Source of the DNA: an uncultured Chromatiaceae bacterium
Lineage (GTDB): Bacteria; Pseudomonadota; Gammaproteobacteria; DRLM01
Reading direction: 5' to 3'
NCBI GenBank assembly: GCA_945787555.1
Contig: CALZJG010000065.1
Location: 44,387 to 108,386 of the forward strand
Length of the DNA stretch: 64,000 nucleotides
Notes under the pieces: model-generated
Told to the model about the DNA's origin: nothing
Seen by the model: the letters and a program-made list of their open reading frames with translations, nothing else
Databases searched by the model: none
Shown: positions 17,735 to 26,836 of the stretch, one piece after another
Numbering within the stretch: the first letter of the stretch is position 1
How the letters are laid out: each line of letters starts with the position of its first letter
Position numbers and translations under genes: made by a program

Positions 17735-18382
17735 GTGCCGACCAAGATGATGGAGTCTCTATACACAGGAATCTTAGTGAGCCACAAACCGACCGAGACG
17801 GAGTTGCTCAGCTTGCTGGCCGCCATTGAAGAGTGCGTATGTGCTCACGATTCAGGCCTGCGAGAATACACGCTGATGGAAATACTCTGCGCAAAATCCT
17901 TGCCTCCGTTTGATACCAAACACGCCGCCAACAGCTTGGACCTGTTTCGCCGCCACTTCATTGTGTTTCACTGCCTCTACCGTATACGCGATCATTGGCG
18001 CGCACAGGGCCATGCCGACCTCGGCATAAACGCCTTGCAGATTCAACGCCTACCCTATTCCTGCCCAAGATCGACATCGCCGGCGCGGATGGACAGCCTC
18101 AGGAATTATTATCTCGATTGGAGAAATTGGGTGAACACCGATGCGGCAGAAGTGGAGCGTCTACTGCGCGGTTTTCAAACCCGCGCCCATGCTAATCAGC
18201 TGCGCGATGACGCTCTACGCACTTTGGGTCTGACGGACCCGGTGCACACCGCCGTGATCAAGAAGACCTATCGTCGCTTGGTAATGAGGCACCATCCCGA
18301 TCGTGGCGGCGATACCCAACAGCTGCAAAACCTCAACGCCGCGATGACGGTGCTCAGCGCTTGGAGTAGTGGCGGCGATTGA
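17735..18382 (+). CDS. DnaJ-related protein with C-terminal J domain
   Basis: 215 residues. The N-terminal 150 residues match the DNAJ-related N-terminal domain found in gammaproteobacteria (LLAAIEECVCAHDSGLREYTLMEIL, then LDLFRRHFIVFHCLYRIRD). The C-terminal J domain (about 160-212) carries the essential HPD in RRLVMRHHPDRGGD, so it can in principle stimulate an Hsp70 ATPase. The J domain is short, ending soon after HPD. The start is uncertain: GTG 17735 is used, with ATG at 17747 as an alternative. A ribosome-like AGGA lies at 17721-17724. Confidence 0.85.
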   Translation: MPTKMMESLYTGILVSHKPTETELLSLLAAIEECVCAHDSGLREYTLMEILCAKSLPPFDTKHAANSLDLFRRHFIVFHCLYRIRDHWRAQGHADLGINALQIQRLPYSCPRSTSPARMDSLRNYYLDWRNWVNTDAAEVERLLRGFQTRAHANQLRDDALRTLGLTDPVHTAVIKKTYRRLVMRHHPDRGGDTQQLQNLNAAMTVLSAWSSGGD

Positions 18383-18573
18383 TTCAATATCGCCAACACA
18401 ACGTCTTTGGCAAATACAGCCGCGCTTATTTCGCCCCCGCTTACACGCGCCTCTTCGATGCTTTTCGGCAAAGAATGCCAAGCTCGTGAATGACCACTGC
18501 TACAACACGGTGCAAGTCATACTATCGGAGAATCATCCAATTAGACTCAATACCGCTCCGTCCGATCAATGCT

Positions 18574-19962
18574 CTAATCCTTAGCGGATCCGGCCGCCAC
18601 GTAACGCAGCCACACAAAACCACCCACGCCGGCAAGCAGTGAGGCCACCAATATACCGGTCTTGGCCATCAGCAACTCATCGGCCAGGCCGACAAAGCCC
18701 AACTCGGCAATGAAGATGGACATAGTGAATCCTATGCCCCCTAGCAAGCCCACCCCGATCACATGGCGCATATTGGCCCCGGCCGGCAAGCTGGCCAAAC
18801 CCAGCTTCACTGCCAACCAAGATAGCCCCGCAATACCGATGAGTTTGCCGAGCACCAAGCCCAACACCACCCCTATCGTCACCGGATGGGTCAGTGTCGC
18901 GGCGAGGGAATCAAGCTCTAGTGGGACACCGGCATTGACCAGCGCAAATATCGGGATAACGAGTATGCCGACCGGTAAATGAAACGCGTGCTCCAGGCGC
19001 TGCAGCGGTGTCTCCACGTTGTGGAGACCATTCTCCATCGCCTGCAAAAGCGAATGTTGCTGAGGATTGCGTAGTATTCCCAGACCCGGCTTGTGCAGTT
19101 GGTCGAAATGATTCAACACTTCGCGCATGCGCGCACTGAAACGCGACGGATCATATTTCGCGCGTGCTGGGATAGTCAGCGCCACGATGATGCCTGCCAC
19201 CGTGGCATGGATGCCCGATTTCAACATGGCAAACCATAAGATGGCGCCGATGATGAAATAGGGCAGCGCTCGACGCACACCGAACAAGTTGAGCGCCACC
19301 AAGACCAGCGCAAGCAAGCCCGCTGCGGTCAGGGCTTCAAAAACGATGTTGTCGGTATAGAACAAGGCGATGACCAGCACCGCCCCCAAGTCATCGACGA
19401 TGGCCAGCGCCACCAGGAACATCATCAAGCTGGCTGGAACGCGTTTGCCAAGCAGGACCAACACACCCACTGCGAAGGCGATATCCGTCGCCATCGGGAT
19501 GCCCCAACCGCGAGCGACATCTCCCTCTGGATTGAGGGCGAAATAGATCAGCGCAGGCACCACCATGCCGCCGATGGCGGCGATGATAGGCAGAGCGGCC
19601 TGACGCGGCGAGGCCAATTCACCCACCAGAATTTCGCGTTTTATTTCTAGCCCCACAAGAAAAAAGAACAACGCCATGAGGCCATCGTTGATCCAATGAT
19701 GAAGGGTCTTGTCTAGGGTATAAGTGCCGATGCCGATCGCCACCTTGGTATGCACGAAATGTTGATAGGCTTCCGCTAAGGGAGAATTGGCGACAACCAA
19801 CGCGACCAAAGTGATCAGCATGAGTACGATGCCACTACTGGTTTGGCTATGGATGAATTCTTCGAACGGCGTCGTAACCTTATCGAAGGCCCTCTCCCAG
19901 GGCGCGCTGTAGCCCTGCTCCTCCTTCGAGGAGGGTGAGCCCTTAGTCTTGTCGTCTTTCAT
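18574..19962 (-). CDS. nhaA: Na+/H+ antiporter NhaA
   Basis: Inner-membrane antiporter that expels Na+ in exchange for 2 H+. About 460 residues with some 12 hydrophobic segments. The family signature is clear: TDIAFAVGVLVLLGKRVP, the paired aspartates in LAIVDDLGAVLVIALFYT that bind the ion, and the GxGLLGGIGFTMSIFIAELGF block near the end. A longer reading from 20070 overlaps the carbonic anhydrase gene, so the ATG at 19962 is chosen. It follows that gene by 28 bases on the same strand, and coupling of bicarbonate and pH homeostasis is a reasonable inference. Confidence 0.95.
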   Translation of the reverse strand: MKDDKTKGSPSSKEEQGYSAPWERAFDKVTTPFEEFIHSQTSSGIVLMLITLVALVVANSPLAEAYQHFVHTKVAIGIGTYTLDKTLHHWINDGLMALFFFLVGLEIKREILVGELASPRQAALPIIAAIGGMVVPALIYFALNPEGDVARGWGIPMATDIAFAVGVLVLLGKRVPASLMMFLVALAIVDDLGAVLVIALFYTDNIVFEALTAAGLLALVLVALNLFGVRRALPYFIIGAILWFAMLKSGIHATVAGIIVALTIPARAKYDPSRFSARMREVLNHFDQLHKPGLGILRNPQQHSLLQAMENGLHNVETPLQRLEHAFHLPVGILVIPIFALVNAGVPLELDSLAATLTHPVTIGVVLGLVLGKLIGIAGLSWLAVKLGLASLPAGANMRHVIGVGLLGGIGFTMSIFIAELGFVGLADELLMAKTGILVASLLAGVGGFVWLRYVAAGSAKD

Positions 19963-19990
19963 TAGCCGGAATCTTTCACTGGGTTGAATA

Positions 19991-20635
19991 TCATGAGGTG
20001 ATCTTCTGGTATTCGTCGTTGGCGTCGATATACAATAAATCACCGCTTTCCAAATCGAAATACCAACCATGAAGCTGCAATGAGCCGCTCTCGACGCGTT
20101 CGCGTATCCACGAGAAGGTGAGCAAATTCTTGAGTGACACGCCTATAGCCATCTGCTCGCAACAGCGGGCCCGTTCATCCAAGCTAGACAGCGACGTGTC
20201 ACCTAAGACCCGCTCGCGGGCCTCGGCCGCGATATTCATCCAAGCAGAGATGAAATCGCGTTTTTCTGTGGCGGAGTCAGCCAGCAATGCACGTATACCC
20301 CCGCACTGCGCATGCCCCAGGACCACGATATGTTGGACAGCCAATCCGCGTACTGCGAATTCCAATGCAGCACTGACACCGTGATAGCTGCCGCTAGGCT
20401 CGAAGGGAGGCACCAAGTTGGCGACATTACGGATTGTGAACAGGTCGCCGGGTTCGCAATCGAATATCAGCGCCGGATCGACCCGCGAATCACAGCACGC
20501 CACCACGGCCACCTGCGGCGCTTGTCCGCTCTTCGCCAAACTCTGGTAGAGCCCCGGCTCTTTGTGAAAGTAATTCGCCCGGAACCTGACCAATCCATCC
20601 AATAAGTGTGTGATTGGATCCACAACCCACTCCAT
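19991..20635 (-). CDS. can: Beta-class carbonic anhydrase
   Basis: Zinc enzyme interconverting CO2 and bicarbonate in the cytoplasm. 214 residues, the usual length. Zinc ligands are Cys47 (in ACCDSRVDP, with the catalytic Asp49-Arg51 pair), His108 and Cys111 (LGHAQCGG). The ATG at 20635 is chosen over an upstream TTG. It leads a two-gene unit with nhaA. In a cell with a RuBisCO locus it could also help supply inorganic carbon, but nothing links it to that locus directly. Confidence 0.94.
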   Translation of the reverse strand: MEWVVDPITHLLDGLVRFRANYFHKEPGLYQSLAKSGQAPQVAVVACCDSRVDPALIFDCEPGDLFTIRNVANLVPPFEPSGSYHGVSAALEFAVRGLAVQHIVVLGHAQCGGIRALLADSATEKRDFISAWMNIAAEARERVLGDTSLSSLDERARCCEQMAIGVSLKNLLTFSWIRERVESGSLQLHGWYFDLESGDLLYIDANDEYQKITS

Positions 20636-20641
20636 AACCAA

Positions 20642-20942
20642 ATGCCCGGCGCATCATACCCACCACCAGCGGGACTGCCAAGATTTTACCCCCTCTCAGT
20701 CATTGACTTAGCACTCCCCAGTTGGCGTAGGCGTTGGTTAAGAGTGAATTAACGGTTATACTCGCCGCCCTCAGCACGGCCTCTCGGTGCCGTCCCGGCC
20801 CCATCAGGACGCGCCTAGAGTGTGGCGGATGATGGTGATATGTCACCATCGGACACAGCAATGCAGCCCCCCATGACCGCACCGTAGCGGCCCACGCGCC
20901 TAAGCATTACAGCGTGGTGTCGGCGTTTATTAGTATTTCAGC
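20642..20942. other. Divergent intergenic region with a palindrome
   Basis: About 300 bases between the leftward carbonic anhydrase gene and the rightward cytochrome gene. The only structure I can point to is an 8-base inverted repeat, GATGGTGA-4-TCACCATC at 20831-20850, operator-sized and between divergent genes. No factor is assigned. Confidence 0.3.
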
Positions 20943-21707
20943 ATGTTAACGAGGCCTCTCAAAGTGAACAGCTACAGCCAGCAGGACTATCCGCTCTTCC
21001 ATCAGCTACCCCTCAGCCTGCGAACCTTGTATCTCAACGTGCTGGTCGTGCTGGGCATCGGCTACATTTTTGCCATGATCCAGATCTACGAAGTCCACGC
21101 CGGACGCGACGGCCAGCCGGGCTTGTCGGTGAAGGACATCCAAATCGCCTATCGGGGCGACCGTAGCGATACCCGGCTCGAAGCCGCACTCAAGGGCCCC
21201 ATGAATAGCATGCTCTCGGAGCAAGAGCGCGCCATCATCGCGGATTGGGTGCGCGGCGGCGGTGATGAAACGGCCTACCAAGCTCAGGTCGAGCCGGTAA
21301 TCGCCAGCCGCTGCCAGATGTGCCATGACGGCAGCAATCCGCACATCCCGACCTTGATGACCTATACGAACGTGAAAGCTCTCACCCATGTCGACACCGG
21401 GGTAAGCGTCGTCACTTTGGTCCGTGTCTCGCACATCCATTTGTTCGGCTTGACCTTCATCTTCGGCTTCATGGGTTTGATATTCAGCCACGCGGCGGTG
21501 CATCACCCCAATTTCAAGGCCGTGGTTATCTGCGTACCTTTCTTCGCGATCTTTCTCGATATCGCCTCGTGGTGGCTCACCAAGGTCTCCACGGTATTCT
21601 CTTACACGGTCGTGGTGGGCGGCGGCTTGATGGGCTTGTCTTTCGCCTATCAGTGGCTGGTGTCTGCTTATCAGCTGATATTTTTAAGGCCGCGTTCGGA
21701 AAGCTGA
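20943..21707 (+). CDS. Membrane-bound c-type cytochrome, one haem site
   Basis: 254 residues. An N-terminal membrane helix (about 28-48) is followed by a periplasmic domain with one haem-binding CQMCH (Cys124, Cys127, His128). Three further helices fall at about 165-187, 195-215 and 220-242. The combination of a small cytochrome c module with a C-terminal membrane bundle suggests a quinol- or respiratory-chain-linked electron carrier, but no partner gene is adjacent. Two histidines in helix or loop positions (SHIHLFG, SHAAVHH) could bind another cofactor; that is inference. Confidence 0.75.
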   Translation: MLTRPLKVNSYSQQDYPLFHQLPLSLRTLYLNVLVVLGIGYIFAMIQIYEVHAGRDGQPGLSVKDIQIAYRGDRSDTRLEAALKGPMNSMLSEQERAIIADWVRGGGDETAYQAQVEPVIASRCQMCHDGSNPHIPTLMTYTNVKALTHVDTGVSVVTLVRVSHIHLFGLTFIFGFMGLIFSHAAVHHPNFKAVVICVPFFAIFLDIASWWLTKVSTVFSYTVVVGGGLMGLSFAYQWLVSAYQLIFLRPRSES

Positions 21708-21724
21708 AACTAGCGCGTTTTCCC

Positions 21725-22468
21725 TCAACTTGGCATGGCCCATAAGGGAATATGCCAGTCGGCCGTTTTGAGTTCCGCTTCCCATTGCCGAAAGCGCGGA
21801 TCCATGCGCCCGACCAAAACCCAATAGCGCGGTGAATGATTGAGATGCACGGTATGGCAGAGTTCGTGTATCAACACATATCGGGTCAAATGAGGCGGCA
21901 GAAAGAGCAAGTTACGATTGAGGCTGATGCGACCGCGCGCCGAACAACTTCCCCAGCGAGTCTTCTGCGCACGCACACTGCACGCGCCATAACTCAAACG
22001 AAACTCGTGGCTGAGCCTGCTCAGCCACCTCGGCAAATGATGCCGGGCGTGTGCGTGTAACCAATGCTGCAAGCGTTGCTGTACTTGAGTGGAATCACAC
22101 GTCTCGACCACCAAACGCTGTTGCGTTAACACAGCATCTCTAACGTGAGCGCCATCTTTGAGCACGGGATATGCGACCACCCAGTGTTCTTCGACGGCGG
22201 GCAATTGGATAGATGCAGGTAGACGTTGAGCGTAATCTTGGCGTAGGGAATTTTGCCGTTGTGCCTGAGCCATTGTGCGTTGCAGCCAGACTTGATGTTT
22301 AGCTACAAACGGCGCCACGCGGCGCGGATCACAACGCCGCGGCACGACAACCTCGACCTCACCGAGCGGCGAGACGCGAAGCTGTAGACGCAGGGCGCGA
22401 TCGCTGAAACGGATGCGATAAGGAATGAGCCCAGACCCGACAGCTAAGTTAGACACAGTTGCCAGCAA
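21725..22468 (-). CDS. YgjP/SprT-like (DUF45) metallopeptidase
   Basis: Predicted zinc peptidase of the M48/DUF45 group. The active-site motif is HELCHTVHLNHS, with two His ligands in HExxH and downstream His/Ser in the NHSPRYW segment typical of the family. Upstream, TRWGSCSARGRISLNRNLLFLP is the other strong family block. 247 residues as called. The start is a TTG (22468), and a GTG 12 bases inside is an alternative. Convergent with the cytochrome gene; substrate unknown. Confidence 0.88.
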   Translation of the reverse strand: MLATVSNLAVGSGLIPYRIRFSDRALRLQLRVSPLGEVEVVVPRRCDPRRVAPFVAKHQVWLQRTMAQAQRQNSLRQDYAQRLPASIQLPAVEEHWVVAYPVLKDGAHVRDAVLTQQRLVVETCDSTQVQQRLQHWLHAHARHHLPRWLSRLSHEFRLSYGACSVRAQKTRWGSCSARGRISLNRNLLFLPPHLTRYVLIHELCHTVHLNHSPRYWVLVGRMDPRFRQWEAELKTADWHIPLWAMPS

Positions 22469-22541
22469 TGAGGCAGTCTCAATGTAACATCAGGCGAACA
22501 AGCCCGACGCCCCACCCTATCGCAAAACGCCTACCCTGGGA

Positions 22542-22757
22542 TCAGTTGATTACCACAGGTAGTATCACATTGGTGGCTTGCAGACCTTTTGGACCTTGCT
22601 CGACTTCGAACTGCACTTCCTGCCCTTCATTCAACGTCCGAAAGCCTTCACCTTGAATCGAGGAGTAGTGGACGAAGACATCCTCACCACCTTCTTGGCC
22701 CACGATAAAACCATAGCCTTTGGCATTATTGAACCATTTGACAGTTCCAACAGGCAT
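22542..22757 (-). CDS. Cold-shock protein, CspA family
   Basis: 71-residue single OB-fold RNA/DNA chaperone. RNP1 (KGYGFI) and RNP2 (DVFVHY) nucleic-acid-binding motifs are intact, and the [11 protein letters not shown] start and [15 protein letters not shown] strand region are standard. AGAGGTG ribosome site 6-7 bases before the ATG. The upstream 250 bases (22758-23014) contain no gene and could include the long 5' leader common in this family, though I identified no specific element. Confidence 0.94.
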   Translation of the reverse strand: MPVGTVKWFNNAKGYGFIVGQEGGEDVFVHYSSIQGEGFRTLNEGQEVQFEVEQGPKGLQATNVILPVVIN

Positions 22758-23014
22758 ATCAACACCTCTTCTTCTTTGATATTATTGTGCTTTTTATGAT
22801 GAGTCACCTTTGGCGCGGATAGCAAACCGTCGCCAACCCCTTTTTCGGGGGAGGAGTATAGACGGCTGCTGGGCAACAGGCTATCGAGACTTCCCCCTAT
22901 CCCAGGTCATTAAAATACAGATATACACCCTATGTCTATCCCTGCATACCCGCACCGGGCGCTGACCACTTTCGGGCCTGTGTCCTGGTTTTAGGCGGGG
23001 CTTACACCACGAAA

Positions 23015-23485
23015 TTACAGATGGCGGGCTAATATTAAGGCATCCTCGCGCCCGCGGTGGGTGGGGTAATAGCCGGTGCGCGTAGCCAGTTCATTGAAAC
23101 CCAGACGCTCATAAAGTGCGCGTGCCGCGAGATTGGAAGGACGCACCTCCAAGAACAAGATATCGGCGCGCAGACGCCGAGCCAGATCCATCATATCGGC
23201 CAATATGGCCCGCCCGTAGCCCTTATTCTGCAATTCCGGCCGCACACACAAATTAAGCATATGCGCTTCACGGGCGCCCACGGACATCACCGCATAGGCG
23301 ACCGGCAGACCATTGTTCTCTGCCACGCGGCAGCAGTATCCGGACCGGATACAATCGCGAAAGATGCCCACCGTCCAGGGAAATTCGTAGGCGAGTCGCT
23401 CTACCTCCATGATCGCCGCGATGTCCTTTTCCTCCATGCGGCGCATGCTGTAGGCCACTGCTATGGCCACGCCGGGGACGCTCAT
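23015..23485 (-). CDS. rimI: Ribosomal protein S18 alanine N-acetyltransferase RimI
   Basis: GNAT-fold acetyltransferase that modifies the N-terminal Ala of S18. 156 residues with FPWTVGIFRDCIRSGYCC, the acetyl-CoA loop VRPELQNKGYGRAIL, and LEVRPSNLAARALYERLGF, all characteristic of RimI. Its start overlaps the end of the udg gene by 4 bases. It is third in leuA-udg-rimI, an arrangement in which udg-rimI pairing is natural while leuA looks incidental. Confidence 0.92.
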   Translation of the reverse strand: MSVPGVAIAVAYSMRRMEEKDIAAIMEVERLAYEFPWTVGIFRDCIRSGYCCRVAENNGLPVAYAVMSVGAREAHMLNLCVRPELQNKGYGRAILADMMDLARRLRADILFLEVRPSNLAARALYERLGFNELATRTGYYPTHRGREDALILARHL

Positions 23486-24252
23486 GAATCACCTGTTCCT
23501 AGGCCACGCAATGTTTCCCGTGCAAGCAATAAGTCTTGCCAGGCGCGGCGCTTTTCCTTAGGCGAGCGCAGCAAATAGGCGGGATGATAGGTCACGATCA
23601 CGGGGATCTCGCTTTGGTCGTAAGAAAAACGCTGGCCGCGCAATCGACCGACGGACAGCTCCGTGTTAAGCAAGTTCTGGGCTGCAACGCGCCCCACCGC
23701 AACGATGATCTGCGGCTGCACCAAGGCGATTTGACGCGCCAGATAGGCCGCGCAACTGGCCGCTTCTTCAGGGCGTGGATCACGATTCTGCGGCGGACGA
23801 CATTTGACGATATTGGCGATGTAAACCTGTTCGCGCGGCAAGCCGATGGCCAATAGCATGTTGTTGAGCAGCTGGCCGGCCCGGCCCACGAAGGGTTCGC
23901 CCAATCTATCCTCGTCAACACCCGGGCCCTCGCCTATCACCATCCAGGTGGCGTTACGATTACCCACACCGAACACGGCCTGGGTGCGACCTTGATGCAA
24001 CTCGCACTGCGTGCAGACCTGCACGCGTGCGCGCAACGCTTCCCAATCCAGCTGTGACACATCCACGTCGGCGCCCGCCTCCGTCACGGTCGGCGCAACA
24101 CTCGCCGACGCGCCAGGAGCAAGCGTTGCCGCATGAGCGCGCGCTCCAGCCGCTGCTTCCACGACTTCGACTTCTCGCGTGGAACGCGCCTGCCACACCT
24201 GCACGCCCATGGCATCCAGGTACGACAGGCGTTTGTTTTCTTCCTCGGGCAC
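23482..24252 (-). CDS. Family 4-type uracil-DNA glycosylase with Fe-S cluster
   Basis: Base-excision enzyme removing uracil from DNA. The 256 residues start with about 70 variable, Ala-rich residues, then the catalytic domain. The four cluster cysteines are Cys80, Cys83 (VCTQCELHQGRT), Cys151 (IVKCRPPQNRDP) and Cys167 (EEAASCAAYL). The active-site motifs are GEGPGVDED and TYHPAYLLRSP. The variable N-terminus resembles the extension on phage-polymerase-related relatives. It begins 8 bases after the leuA stop codon, and its own stop overlaps rimI. Confidence 0.92.
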   Translation of the reverse strand: MPEEENKRLSYLDAMGVQVWQARSTREVEVVEAAAGARAHAATLAPGASASVAPTVTEAGADVDVSQLDWEALRARVQVCTQCELHQGRTQAVFGVGNRNATWMVIGEGPGVDEDRLGEPFVGRAGQLLNNMLLAIGLPREQVYIANIVKCRPPQNRDPRPEEAASCAAYLARQIALVQPQIIVAVGRVAAQNLLNTELSVGRLRGQRFSYDQSEIPVIVTYHPAYLLRSPKEKRRAWQDLLLARETLRGLGTGDS

Positions 24253-24260
24253 GCCGCTGG

Positions 24261-25799
24261 CTACAGCTGCGGATGAGCGCGCTGCGCCGGCGCCAGCATT
24301 TTATTGAGAGCGTGGATATAGGCCTTGGCGGAGGCGATAACGATATCCGTGTCCGCACCCTGACCATTAACGATACGCCCGCCCTTCTCCACGCGCACCG
24401 TGACTTCACCTTGTGAGTCGGTACCGCTGGTGATGGCGTTCACCGAATACAACAGTAAGTGGGTACCGCTCTCCACGATGGCCTCGATGGCCTTGAAGGC
24501 GGCATCCACTGGGCCGTCGCCGCGTGCGCTGGCTTGTTTCTCCACACCATCCAGCCACAAACTCACTTGCGCCTGGGGCGTCTCACCGGTCTCCGAACAG
24601 ACTTTCGAATAAACCAATTTTATGCGCTCGTTCTCGGCGGCAAGGTTGACGTCGGTTACCAAGGCCTGCAGGTCCTCATCGTAGATTTCGTGCTTCTTGT
24701 CCGCGAGATCCTTGAAACGCGCGAAGGCGTCGTTCAATTCCTCATCCGAGGTGAACTCGATGCCCAACTCCTGCAAACGAGAACGGAAGGCATTGCGCCC
24801 CGAGTGCTTGCCTAACACCATGCGATTGGCGCTCCAGCCTACGTCCTGAGCACGCATGATCTCGTAGGTCTCGCGGCTCTTGAGCACACCGTCTTGATGG
24901 ATGCCGGATTCATGAGCGAAGGCATTAGCGCCGACGATGGCCTTGTTGGGTTGGACCGCGAAGCCGGTGATGCTCGACACCAGGCGCGAACAGGTCACGA
25001 TCTGGGTGGTATCGAGATGATCCACCGTGCAACCGAAGACATCCGGTCGGGTCCGCACCCCCATCACGATCTCTTCCAACGCCGCGTTGCCGGCGCGCTC
25101 ACCGAGGCCGTTGATGGTGCACTCGACTTGGCGTGCGCCGTTCATCACTGCCGACAAGGAATTCGCCACCGCCAAACCCAAATCATTGTGACAGTGCACT
25201 GAGAACACCGCTTGGTCCGAGTTGGGCACACGCTCTATCAACTGGTGGATCAATTCGCCGAACTGATGGGGCATCGCATAACCCACGGTATCGGGAATAT
25301 TGACCGTCCGTGCGCCGGCCGCAATCACCGCCTCGATCACGCGACACAGAAAATCGATCTCCGAACGACCTGCATCCTCAGGCGAGAACTCGACATTGTC
25401 CGTATGCTGGCGCGCGCGCTGCACCGCCCGCGCCGCCTGTTCCACCACTTGGTCCGGCTCCATACGCAATTTCATCTTCATGTGAATGGGCGAGGTCGCG
25501 ATGAAAGTGTGGATACGCGAGGAGCGCGCGCCCTTCAAAGCCTCGGCGGCACGATCTATGTCCTTGTCTAAGGCCCGGGCCAAACCGCACACCGTACTTT
25601 CGGTGATGGCGTTGGCCACTGCTTGTACCGCCTCGAAATCGCCGGGGCTGGCGATAGGAAAACCGGCCTCGATGACATCCACGCCTAGACGCTCCAAGCC
25701 CTTGGCCAAACGCACTTTTTCATCCTTGGTCATGGAGGCGCCGGGGCTTTGCTCGCCATCGCGCAAGGTGGTGTCGAAGATGATCAACTTGTCGTTCAT
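24261..25799 (-). CDS. leuA: 2-isopropylmalate synthase LeuA
   Basis: First committed step of leucine synthesis: condenses acetyl-CoA with 2-oxoisovalerate. 512 residues from the ATG at 25799, which has a GGAGA ribosome site; an upstream in-frame start at 25856 is less likely. The TIM-barrel catalytic domain shows [15 protein letters not shown] and the metal-binding HCHND motif, followed by the linker domain and a C-terminal regulatory domain ([17 protein letters not shown] onward) that binds leucine for feedback inhibition. No other leu genes are nearby. Confidence 0.95.
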   Translation of the reverse strand: MNDKLIIFDTTLRDGEQSPGASMTKDEKVRLAKGLERLGVDVIEAGFPIASPGDFEAVQAVANAITESTVCGLARALDKDIDRAAEALKGARSSRIHTFIATSPIHMKMKLRMEPDQVVEQAARAVQRARQHTDNVEFSPEDAGRSEIDFLCRVIEAVIAAGARTVNIPDTVGYAMPHQFGELIHQLIERVPNSDQAVFSVHCHNDLGLAVANSLSAVMNGARQVECTINGLGERAGNAALEEIVMGVRTRPDVFGCTVDHLDTTQIVTCSRLVSSITGFAVQPNKAIVGANAFAHESGIHQDGVLKSRETYEIMRAQDVGWSANRMVLGKHSGRNAFRSRLQELGIEFTSDEELNDAFARFKDLADKKHEIYDEDLQALVTDVNLAAENERIKLVYSKVCSETGETPQAQVSLWLDGVEKQASARGDGPVDAAFKAIEAIVESGTHLLLYSVNAITSGTDSQGEVTVRVEKGGRIVNGQGADTDIVIASAKAYIHALNKMLAPAQRAHPQL

Positions 25800-26260
25800 G
25801 CGGGTCTCCAAACGAATCGGGACATGGTACCGGAGCCCCCCCGCCGCGGCAATCAACGGCAGCGCCTCGGATGAGCTCCGGACTTAAAGATAATCAATAG
25901 GATAGGCCCGTCAGGGCCTTGCGAGTCGAGCTGCCTGCCTTACGGCAGTCGCAGTCGTGGTAGCAGGACTAGCGCCAGACCGAGACACGCGCACGGCCCC
26001 CCTATCCGGGAGGCGGTCGAAATAACGTTGTGCTCGATATTGGCCATAAATTCGCTCTGAGCTTCCCGTCAGCTACATTCACCTCCGCCATGTGAAGCCG
26101 AAGAATGTAACCGGTCAGCACTTCTAGGCCACTCTAACGAGGCCTACACGAGCCTGTCAAGCCGTTGTATGACTAGAAATAGCGGATTACGTCGCATAGG
26201 GCACACAGCCCGGTGGCGAGGTGAATTCACCTCGCCACCCCTAGTTCCAGTTGCATGCCA
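25800..26260. other. Intergenic region upstream of leuA
   Basis: About 460 bases. It holds small inverted repeats, AGGCCC-GTCA-GGGCCT at 25904-25919 and CTGCC-TTAC-GGCAG near 25935-25949. These could form hairpins in a leuA leader transcript (minus strand). I could not find a convincing leucine-rich leader peptide with a terminator, so attenuation is not claimed. Confidence 0.3.
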
Positions 26261-26641
26261 TCACAACCAAGAACCTTGCGAGTCCACACCCGTGATACGT
26301 TCACCGGGCTTGAGCGCCTTGGTCTCATAACCCCGGTCGTGATGCGGGTGATGTCCCAACGCGGCATCTAACTCATAAGTATAGGTACCGCAGCGGTTGC
26401 GCTCGGAGGTACCACAGGTGCGGCCATGGAACACAGCATATATCGGTTCCCAGCCCATCATGCCTGTCAGTAAGAAATACGCACCTACCGTGCTGGCCAA
26501 CCACTCCAAACCCATCGGGCTGGCATTCACCATGACGATGACCATAGGGATATTCACCAACAGCCCGACCACAATGCGCAACGAGCGATCAACCAGACTC
26601 ATATTCTCCTGAACACCAATTTTTTCTCTTAGCCGTTTCAT
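26261..26641 (-). CDS. DUF2892-type small membrane protein
   Basis: 126 residues from the ATG at 26641, chosen because a GGAGGTGAG ribosome site lies just before it. The N-terminal half has two hydrophobic helices (about 22-42 and 46-66) with the pattern SLVDRSLRIVVGL and the small C-terminal motif GWEPIYAVFHGRTCG, both typical of DUF2892/YgaP-type membrane domains. The C-terminal tail is soluble and His-rich (GHHPHHDRG), perhaps metal-binding. Divergent from the sigma-54 activator. Confidence 0.8.
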   Translation of the reverse strand: MKRLREKIGVQENMSLVDRSLRIVVGLLVNIPMVIVMVNASPMGLEWLASTVGAYFLLTGMMGWEPIYAVFHGRTCGTSERNRCGTYTYELDAALGHHPHHDRGYETKALKPGERITGVDSQGSWL

Positions 26642-26836
26642 CGCACTCACCTCCGTTTGTCACTACTGAGAACGCCATTCCACGTTCGGGGCTATTACAT
26701 CGCGTGCACGATTAGCCGTCAGTGACATCATCACCTTTAACTACCCGGTTGCAGTGACACGAGCGACAGGCCAGAATAGTGGCGACGCTTTAGGGGGCAA
26801 GGAAGCGACTCACTGCACAACAAGGACTAACCTGTC

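Noticed and set aside
25904..25949. Leucine attenuator upstream of leuA
   Set aside because: Short hairpins exist, but there is no Leu-rich leader peptide and no T-run after them in the leuA direction.
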